From Macrostomum hystrix (lineage: Eukaryota; Platyhelminthes; Macrostomidae): a stretch of 64,000 nt of DNA. This document shows positions 55,537 through 64,000 of the stretch, piece by piece. How positions within the stretch are numbered: position 1 is the first letter of the stretch; every line of letters starts with the position of its first letter. Location: contig CATNEN010000005.1 in assembly GCA_950097015.1 (NCBI GenBank), forward strand, positions 1,736,001-1,800,000. The letters are read 5' to 3'. A program made the translations under genes and the position numbers. The notes under the pieces were generated by a model. That model saw only the letters and a program-made list of their open reading frames with translations, made no database searches and was not told the DNA's origin.

Positions 55537-58500
55537 TCAATTGATCCCCCAGGCGTTGGCACTGCGGCAGTGCTGGGCCGACTGAAGGTGTTCTTCCAAT
55601 TCGGCCAGGCTGTGCAAGAACTGGCCGAGATTGCCGACAGCGTCCCGACACACCGGACAGATGTAGGCTAAGCCGTCTTCTCGACGCTGCTGCACAACTA
55701 CCCGAAGGCGTTGCAATTGTTCGGCTAAGAAGCGACGCCATCGAAGCAGCCAAGAGTGCAGGCCGGTTCTCCACTGCGTTGCATTGCTAGCCGAAGATGT
55801 GGTGTCTAGTTGCCTATTCAATTCGGCGATTAGATCTTGAAGATCGTCGCGCATTAGAACCTCTTTGTAGTTCAAACCGACGTCTTGCAGACTGTGATGC
55901 AAGGAATAGATGGCGCGGTGGCTGATTTCCTGCTGGGTGGTTAAGCCGGAGGTCAGGCCGACTCGCTCAGGCCAGCCCCAGGCCTCCACAGAAGGGCCAG
56001 CAGCCAATAGATCCGGCAACTTTGGAACTAGCGGGTAAGGCGTCTTGAAAAACAGATGACGCAACAGTTGACGAATTCTGTGCTGACGGTTGCGCAGATC
56101 CACCAGGTCGCGTTCGACTAGTTGAAGCTTATCGCTGCGACAGTCACTAGGATGATTAAACATGTTTTAAAATATATGAGAAAAATATATAATAGATGTT
56201 GCAGAAAAGTTACGAGAGGTTACGATAAGTTACAGGAAGTTTATTTAGTAGCTTTCCCTGCTGAGATATTCCCGCACGAATTTTCCCCGCGAGAAATTTC
56301 TGCGGCAAACTTTCGTCGCGGGAAAAACTCGCTGTGGGAAATTCTCGTGCTCCCAATAAGAACAGGGATAGACTAAGGAGGAAATGTTGGTAAGACAAAC
56401 TACTTATTAAACAGTAGCTTATAGAACTATTAGAACCGAATTAAAGTCAACATAAAACCTACCGCTCGCCAGTCATCAAATTGGCGGCCATTCGAATCTG
56501 ATTGATTCGAAGCAGATCCGAATTGTCCAACATCACATCCGGTTGCACTAGCAGATCGTGAGCCGGATCAACCGGCTTACCGTCAACTGAGCCCATGCCG
56601 CACAGGAAGCCAGTGAAATGTGTCGCATTTTTTTCATTGCAACGCGTCTCCATCTGAGGCGCGAACAGTAAACAGAGAAGTGTGGGCAGGCCGGGTATTT
56701 GCGGAAATAGGGTGGTGTGATTTAGCACCAGTCGATTCTGATTCTTAGAATCTAGCATCACGGAGCCGGCTATCATTAGGCGATCAATGGGATTCTGCGG
56801 CTCGGGATCAACGGCCACAGAGTTGACAGAATCGGCGTCCAGGCCAATTTGTTTGCGCCGAAAACTGTTGCTAAGGCCGCGAAATCGCATCTCAAATGGA
56901 TGAGTTGGGCCGCGCGGAGTGAAAAAGCCGCGACCGAAGGCGCGACCTTTGCCAATTTCGGCTGCTTCGAAATCGCGAATCAGACTGTCTAGCTCGGAGC
57001 GCTCGTTTAGCCGACCATGGAAACTGGCCGAAAAGTTGATTGGCACAGTTGAACTGTCCGGCACTGTGTTGGTTGTTGATAAGCCGCTAGCAGAGAATAC
57101 CCGCTTGCGCAACAGATTATCCTGACGTGATTCGTAGCCTTCGGTGCAGGACTCGGCCAGGGTCAAATCGTAGCCATCAACTGAGCAAGGCGCGCCAATG
57201 CGACGCAAAAGTTCTTCAAGCGTTGCGGACAGTTCTCTTGCTAGATTGCGGCAGTTGGTGCCCTGTGGGATTGGTTCGCGGTGGACTGTTGAACTTCAGC
57301 GCGGGTAGCAAGAGGATTAGGATTAGGCAGTTTGAGGATTCGAAGCTAGAGGATTAGGCAGTTTGAGGATAGAAAATTTTGGGGATTAGGGAGTTTGAGG
57401 ATCGGAAGCTAGGAAATTAGGAAGTTTCAGGATTCGAAGCTAGAGGATTAGGCAGAAAATTAGCGGATTAAGGAGTTTCAGGATAGAAAATTAGGGGATT
57501 AAGGAGTTTCAGAATAGAAAATTAGGGGATTAAAGAGTTTCAGAATAGAAAATTAGGGGATTAAGGAGTTTCAGGATAGAAAATTAGGGGATTAAGGAGT
57601 TTCAGAATAGAAAATTAGGGGATTAAAGGAGTTTCAGGATAGAAAATTAGGGACTAGGGAGTTTCATTTTGTTGAACTTAGTTGATTAGATTTGAAATTA
57701 AGCGATGAGTACTTAGGAGACATTATTCAGTTTGAGTGATACCAGGTCGCTATGGGGTGAATCAGGAGACGGTGTTTAAGTGCAGAAAAATTATAGTTGC
57801 GTTGTAGACTATACCTTAGTAGATAGTTATAGATAGACAGTAAAATGAGAAGTAATGATAGAAAAATTGATAGCTAACCTGCACCAACAACTGATTGAGT
57901 GTCGGGGCATCATCATCAGTTACAACCATGTTGTCTTCAAATAAATTAACTCGAACGCGCACAATATCGCAGACGATAGAGAAGATGCTGCAACTAACAA
58001 ATAGCTTGTCGAGTTTCTTATCCGTGGCTGAGAACAGCCTGCTAGTTAGAATCTTTTCAAACAGCATCGTCTCATGACAGGTCCATTCGCCGTCTAGATG
58101 TGTTACGCCGCGCGGTTTAATCTCGGCTAGTTTAATTTCAACTGCCAGAGCGGGATAGTCCCGCAGCTTTGGCGGCAGCGCTAACAGTTGCGAAGCAGGC
58201 ACTGTGCCAGTGTTGCCATAGTCGATGTATCGGACATTGACGCTACTATCCTTGTTAATGTTCAATATGCAGCAACGGTACAGTTCGCCATCCTCAAACG
58301 GGGCTAGAGCCATCAAGCCGACAATTGGCTTCTCGCGCAAAGGCATCTTTGGACAGTTTAGCAGCTGATAGCACAGTTGCTGCTCCATGTCAATGAATGA
58401 TTTAGGAATGCCATAGAAGTGGCCAACATTTACAACGTGAGTCGGTTGGACGAGGAAATCTTTTTGGCTCCGTAGCACAGCCAGAGGAGAAGCGATAGCA

Positions 58501-61500
58501 CCAGCGGCTAGTTCGCCTTGGCTTAGTCCGGCGGCGGACTGTCTGGAATGAAATTCCTTCAGCTTGTTGACAAAACTGTCGCGCGTAGCCGGATCCCTGT
58601 GAAGCAAGCGGAATACGTTGCTCATGCGACCTGCCTTCAAGGCCAGCAGTACAGATGGATGAATGCGGCCAACTAGAGAAGGCAAACCAGACTCGGAGCT
58701 GCGATTTGACCTCGCCAGAGAGTCCATCACGTGTTCAACATCGAAGCTAACAAAGCATTTGGAATTCTCACAATAGACGGTAGGCTCGCCTAGAACTTTG
58801 TGCATACAATACTTCTTAACTAAATCGGAGATTTGGCGCCGATATAAGTCGCCTTCGTTGATTGGAAAGCCGCCAAACATGACCGTATTGGTGAGATCAA
58901 AGCCGCTAAATTCTTTACTAGCGCCAGTTTCACCATAGGCGAAAGTGTCACGAATAAAATAATTCGGATAGAATGCTCCGGCCAGTACTATTGGTAGTAG
59001 TATGGCGTCTAATTGGTCTGGCGCCTCGCCCTGACTGCTAGGCTTGGCGGCAACATTCGTGCAATGAATGTTAAATCGCTCGAGTCGACGCCTTAAATCG
59101 TTGTAAAGATTTTCAACCTCTTTCAAAGCCCTGGTATCAATGAATTTGATGCGACACCAACGAACTAGTTCGGCATCTGAACGGAAACCGCCTGTGTTTC
59201 TTAGCTGCAAAAACTGGCGGAATGCGTTGCACATTGCGATGCTATCTGAGCAAGTGCCCTTAGAGTAGATCAGCTTCTCTTCAAAGGAATAGACGGCCTG
59301 ATCTGGCTGAAAGTCCACAATGGGTCTAGAGAATAGACTCTTGCTGCTAGTCATACAGGCGCCAATAATAATTCCATCCTCTAGGCACCCAAAGATAAAA
59401 CTAAGCACAATCAGCTTGCCAACAAGAACATCAACTGGTAGATGAGCAATTACTCGGCCTAGAAAAGTCAAATCGCCGTCGAAATGATTAGCAATGTCGC
59501 TAGTTAAAGCGGCTACTAGCTTTAGTCGAATAATACTCTCAGCAATTCTATTAGGCGATGGCGGATCAATAGCGGCCGACAAGAAACTCAAAGGCACCTC
59601 GTCCATTAGCTTAACCTTTAGAATGCACTGATCAATTGGACAGCGGAGCATCGACGAAGGCTCAAATTCTTCTAGCTTGCCGTCAATATCCGGCGTTATT
59701 AAGCGATAACAGACACCGGCTTGGGTACGTCCGGCGCGACCAGCACGCTGTTTTAAATTGCTCTTGGAGGCCCAGTCTAGACGTAGGCAGCTAAGAGTTG
59801 AATTGTCATCTTTGCACAAGTATTTAGTCTGGCACAGATCAATTACAAAGATTATGTCGTCAATAGTGATAGAGGATTCGGCAATGTTAGTTGATAAGAT
59901 AACTTTACGCTTGCCCGGATAATGTTTAAATGCGCGCCTTTGTTGGTCGGCGCTAACTGTGGAGTGCAGCGGGATAATCTCCCATTCGTTGGGATCGATA
60001 CCAACACAGTTGGATGTGTCCTGAAATTTGAAATGGTTTAAAGTACATAATAAACAATGCATAGGTAGAGTGTGACTTTGCTAAGGCAGAAAGACGTTTT
60101 CGCATCGTCCATTTCGGCACTCATGACTACTAATTTAGTCCTACAGCCGCCAACAGACATTAGCGGTGTAAGTATTTCACAATAGCTCGCAAATGACCAA
60201 ATGACCAAATGACCGATTTTCATGAAAGTCCACCATCTGAATAATACTTTTCCTCCCTTTACGATAAACTAACTTAAAAGTACGAGCCAGCATCGTCGAG
60301 AAATTCAGCGATTCTAGTCGAAGAGCCTGGTGACAAGGATGGCTAACATTGCTCTGTATAAACGTGTTTGGCGAATCAATATTGGTTCAAAATTGAATAA
60401 ATAAACAATATAATCAATACAATATCGTTAACAATAGTAGCCGAAAATGAAATTTTGTAAGCAAATAATTATTTCCTATTTTGTGGTTTTGCCACCACCC
60501 ACCACTAAGAGAATCGTCGAATGTCTCGACGATGCAGATGTTGAATATTTTAGAAGATACAAAAAAAAGAAAAATGTGGGTAGTTGAAATACCACCGTGG
60601 TCTGTTAAAGTACATTTCAGACCCCATATTGTAAAATACCCTGTAAAAAATTCGGCTGCTTCCTCGGCGGGTTTTTTGTGCAAAATAGGAGTGGAATCTA
60701 CCAAAATCCCCCCTATCTCGCAAGAGTTAAAGAAACCACCCAGGAAGCAGCCGATGTAACCGTAAATTGTGCGGAAACCGCCGAAGAATCACCCGAACTA
60801 GTGGCCCATGGGACAACCAGAGAATTATTTACGGGCGATTCCTCGGCGGTTTCTGAGCATGGAATCTTCCGAACTGGAGGATTCTTTGGGTGATTCCATT
60901 TCGCCACCAAGAAGCACCGAGAAAACGCCCAGTTGGCTAGATTCTAAGCATGGAATCATCCGATTGGTATGTTTCCAGCGTTCGGCTGTTTCTTTTTCTG
61001 GAAACACCGCAGATTCCAACTGGAATCACCCAAAGAAACATCCCTATTTTTAGCGGGTAAAGCTAAGATATAAATGATCAATTCTGCATCATTATTCATG
61101 TCACCAGCTGTACAAAGCCAACAAGCCAAAGCGCTCATACCTTTAGATAATCACTCATGGCGATAATATCATACAGGCCAGGTAAGAAGACCAATACGGC
61201 ACCATGCTCAAAGCTAGCTATGAGTCGCTTGATGAGCTCCATCTTGTGCTCATTCAGTCCGAGGTCGTCATAATCCATCGGTTGCGCCACTAGACGAGGC
61301 AATCGAACATCGATGTGCCTAGGAACAAAGTCGTTCACCCGTTGGATAGCATCGTAATAGCCATATGTGTCCACCGTGTAGGGCGCCTCGGTGACATTAA
61401 TAGTGTCTAGGAACTGGTCCGCGTCGCCTTTTAAGTAGGTGCGAATTTTCGCATCGTCCATTGTGGCACTCATGACTACTAATTTAGTCCTACAGCCGCC

Positions 61501-62528
61501 AACAGACATTAGCTGTTTAATGATTAATAGACACATGTCCATTTCAATGTCGCGCTCGTGAGCCTCGTCTAACACAATGTGACTCCAAGCGTCCAAACGT
61601 TTCGAATGAATCAGCTTCTCTAACAGAACGCCAGTTGTAACGTACAGAATGCATGTGTCTTGATTCTGCTTATTGTCCATGCCAATCTGATAGCCGCAGT
61701 AGCCGTTTTCTGTCCAGCCGCGCTGCTTGCATACCCAATCACTGACACTAGTAGCGGCAATACGCCTCGGCTGCGTCACAATGATATTAACTGGCTCTTC
61801 TCTTTCAATGGCATTGTCGAAAATGTACTGCGGCACTTGGGTACTCTTACCGCAGCCAGTATTACCTTGAATAAATATAATATCGCTGCACTCTAATGAT
61901 CGCAGAATATGGGCCCTATACTGCAGTATTGGCAATTTTTCGTAATTATCTAATGATAATTGGACACAGCGAGGCGCTAGTCTAGGCGCGGCTAGGCCCA
62001 CCGGTCGGCCTTCAATCACAGTGACGTCGGTTCGATCGCGCAGACTAGTCACATTGGTGATAGTTTCTAAAGCGCTAATGCTAGCTGGTTGGCGCCTATT
62101 AAACTGCCGCTGCTGCTGATGGGCTACTCCGGCTGCTTGAGAGTCGGCATTTTGAGCGGCAACCGCTGAATGAGCCTTCATGTAATCGTCAATTCCGATA
62201 GACTCCACTTGTCTGACAGCCTAAAATTTATCGGATTAACAAATTTTGTAGAATATGTAGGGCACAGTTTAAACGGTAAAAAATTCTGAATAAAGGGAAA
62301 AGATTTTAAAAGCATAATTAGTAAGATGTAAGTGGCTTAAAGCGACTCACCTGCATATAAGCAGGAGAATTGTCTGGGCCTTGATTCCGACTAGAATCTG
62401 GTCGAGGCAACGAACCAGCTGCTGTAGTGGAGATCCTGCGCAATCCAGTTGGATCAAAAGTTTCGCCGTGTACAAATGTGCGAACCAGCTGATTGATGAA
62501 TGCCGGATCGCCGCCAGCAAACTGCGCC
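55537..62528 (-). CDS. TDRD9: TDRD9/Spindle-E: DEAH-box helicase with Tudor domain (5' incomplete)
   Basis: Exons 62351-62528, 61141-62220, 57879-60020, 56463-57262 and 55537-56146 join in frame (phases 0,0,0,2) to about 1602 residues ending in TGA. Walker A GNTGCGKST (about 178-186), DEAH (about 277-280), SAT (about 310-312) and QRAGRAGRT (about 510-518) form the DExH helicase core. HA2/OB-like regions follow (FLGRVIAHLPVDVLVGKLI, VLAGAFYPNYF). A Tudor domain lies near residues 1025-1085 (ELYRCCILNINK, VRYIDYGNTG). The C terminus has a CPVC...H...H putative zinc finger. TDRD9/Spn-E acts in germline nuage in the piRNA pathway that silences transposons. The protein is longer than human TDRD9 (1382 aa), mostly by low-complexity N-terminal and late C-terminal sequence. 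The first exon used here starts in mid-codon, so the start codon lies in an unseen upstream exon. Confidence 0.94.
56147..56462 (-). other. TDRD9 last intron with a fold-back segment
   Basis: Around 56270-56370 the words gcacgaattttccc and gggaaattctcgtgc, with cccgcgag/tcgcgggaaa inside, form an imperfect inverted repeat of about 100 bp. Confidence 0.55.
57305..57665. repeat. About 31-bp minisatellite in a TDRD9 intron
   Basis: About 11 copies of aattaggggattaaggagtt plus tcaggatagaa, preceded by diverged ggattaggcagtttgagga units. It lies inside intron 57263-57878. Confidence 0.9.
60097..60164 (-). repeat. Exon fragment duplicated into the adjacent TDRD9 intron
   Basis: 68 bp match 61446-61513 in the helicase exon with two differences, same orientation. 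The copied part covers the motif III region (VVMSATMDDAK in the exon, VVMSAEMDDAK here). It has no splice sites that would include it. Confidence 0.88.
60450..61060. repeat. Fold-back cluster in a TDRD9 intron
   Basis: Several nested inverted repeats: ggctgcttcctcggcgggtt (about 60656) against aaaccacccaggaagcagcc (about 60733), and ggaaaccgccgaagaatcac (about 60773) against ggcgattcctcggcggtttc (about 60835). cggaa...ttcca-type words also repeat to 61020. Probably a non-autonomous element. Confidence 0.65.
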
Positions 62529-64000
62529 CTGGGAATTAAAAATTCAAGAATAGCTTTGTACTACTATGCACACTATATCCTAATTCGGGCTTATGTGATT
62601 ACACTAGCCTTGGTTTAGTTTAGTACAGATTACTAAAGTAGAAGCTAAAATTCAAACAGGTTTTGCTGTGCATCTAAGGCTCTAGAAATTACAGTTGAAT
62701 AGCACACTTGGTAATACACATTTAGACTAATAAAAAAACTAAAGAAATAATTACATTGCAAAATGGTGATGCTGATAGACAAATTGCAAGATGGTGCTGT
62801 CAGTGGCCGATAGTTGATTTTACAAGCTGCAAAATGAAGTGAATTTCATTTTGTAAAACATATTGAGTTTAAAAACAACTTTGTTTAAAAATATTTTATC
62901 AAACACTAAACAACATAATACTTGTTTTAGCAATAAAAGTAAAGTAGGCCTAGCTGCCTAGCAAAACAAGCTAATAAACTATAAAATGAATACAAACTAC
63001 TTATGCTTTATTTTATCTTCTTAGAAGTTAAAATTGTACATAAATATTTAACTTATATAATTGGTTCTATATTTTATAGGAAAAAATTCTAAGTAAATCA
63101 CCTAGTTGACATATGAAGTCAGGACTACATTGCAGTTTTTTATGTGGAAAAAGTTCCATTTGAAATCAATTTTATAGAGAAAAACTAGGCTATCAATTAT
63201 AACAGTGAAAAAGCTATTTAGGATTGACAGAAAAATTGTGCATTATTGATTCAAAAAACGACCCTAACTCATTGATTGGAAGCCTGAACATGACTTTGTA
63301 TATTAAACCATTGCAATATAAACTGTGATATATTTATTGTATCTATGAATTTATATAGCATCTAGCTAGGTCTACTTCAACACACTATTTGCAAACTGTG
63401 ATTTATGCCTATAAAATAGAAGGGAATCACAAGATCTTTTAAGAATCAAAATTGGTTTTAAAGAATAAAAATAGGAAAAATAAGACAGGATAAGCCTATT
63501 TATTACATCCATAGTCAGCTATCAGGAAGGTGGCACAGCATGAGCTGGAATAAATTTTGGAAGGGCAATCTGTGCGCCATCTGTGCACCATCTATGCGCT
63601 GTTTTGTCCTCTAACCCTGACCCTACACAGAAAAGCACCCTTCATATAGGGCCTAATCATATGTCCTTCATACCCCTTATTTGCCACGCTTATGTACCAA
63701 TGTGTGCCTAGACCCTTTGTGTATGCCGCGCTTGTGCACCAATGTGTGCTGAGACCCTTTGTGTGCAATGAGACCCGTTGTGTGCACAGTAATTTCCCCC
63801 TCAGAGGCCACCTTCCTGACTATGGTAGGGGCCTACTACATTAAAGCTGCTATATTAAAATTATAACTTCAAAAAATAGCTAATAAAATAATATAATAAA
63901 ATAAACACATAGTATTAGCCGATATTCAGCATTACCATTCTAGCTAATATAGGCCCTATTTCTAGATATATAACATTGCTAATGTTTTTATCACTGTCAA
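62529..64000. other. Upstream TDRD9 region or intron, AT-rich
   Basis: No exon could be fixed. The missing TDRD9 first exon should end in phase 2 on the - strand, here or beyond the window. A loose repeat of gtgcaccaatgtgtgc / gagaccctttgtgtg lies at 63560-63780. Confidence 0.5.

Noticed and set aside
60038-60223. - strand frame with helicase-like LMSVGGCRTKLVVMSA
   Set aside because: It is the 68-bp exon shard inside a TDRD9 intron, not a separate exon; splicing from 61141 to 60020 keeps the frame without it.

Overview
The window is animal nuclear DNA. Genes are split by GT-AG introns, and it carries a TDRD9/Spindle-E piRNA-pathway helicase (an animal-specific family), two ABHD17-type depalmitoylases, a secreted peptide precursor, an intact Ty3/gypsy LTR retrotransposon and relics of mariner, hAT, LINE and SINE elements. 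The species cannot be fixed from the sequence. An invertebrate is likely, and a spiralian such as a free-living flatworm is possible but unproven.

Layout. 1-530: 3' end of an unidentified + strand gene. 3227-17682: an eleven-exon + strand gene for an ankyrin-repeat protein of about 1256 aa, with a different minisatellite in almost every intron. 18041-18729: a hAT-type MITE filled by a 16-bp minisatellite. 20084-20224: an orphan terminal exon. 20277-23010: a tRNA-like SINE head followed by a 2.6-kb array of 33-bp units. 24113-25635: a compact gene (TATA box, 5'UTR intron, three coding exons, poly(A) signal) for a secreted precursor with fourteen AAL[S/A]DF hexapeptides, each followed by Lys-Arg. 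26.9-31.6 kb: a mariner relic and two large 24-bp-unit arrays. 32222-38270: two head-to-tail ABHD17 paralogues on the - strand; they share a 326-bp tract of about 98% identity, and the second has a Gln/Glu tail of about 286 residues. 38.9-43.3 kb: decayed DNA transposons and inverted-repeat elements. 43365-50977: a full-length Ty3/gypsy element with visually identical 469-bp LTRs, a 4-bp target duplication and a -1 frameshift heptamer between gag and pol. 51.5-54.4 kb: a 15-bp-unit array and a LINE reverse-transcriptase relic. 55537-62528: TDRD9 on the - strand, with its 5' end beyond or unresolved.

The genes do not form an obvious pathway. TDRD9 acts in germline transposon silencing, and the window carries a young-looking LTR element of the kind that pathway targets. 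The candidate novel system is the repeat peptide precursor. The strongest evolutionary signals are the ABHD17 conversion tract and Q/E tail, and the intron-private minisatellites. All exon models come from reading frame, phase and splice-site agreement by eye; no transcript data were available.
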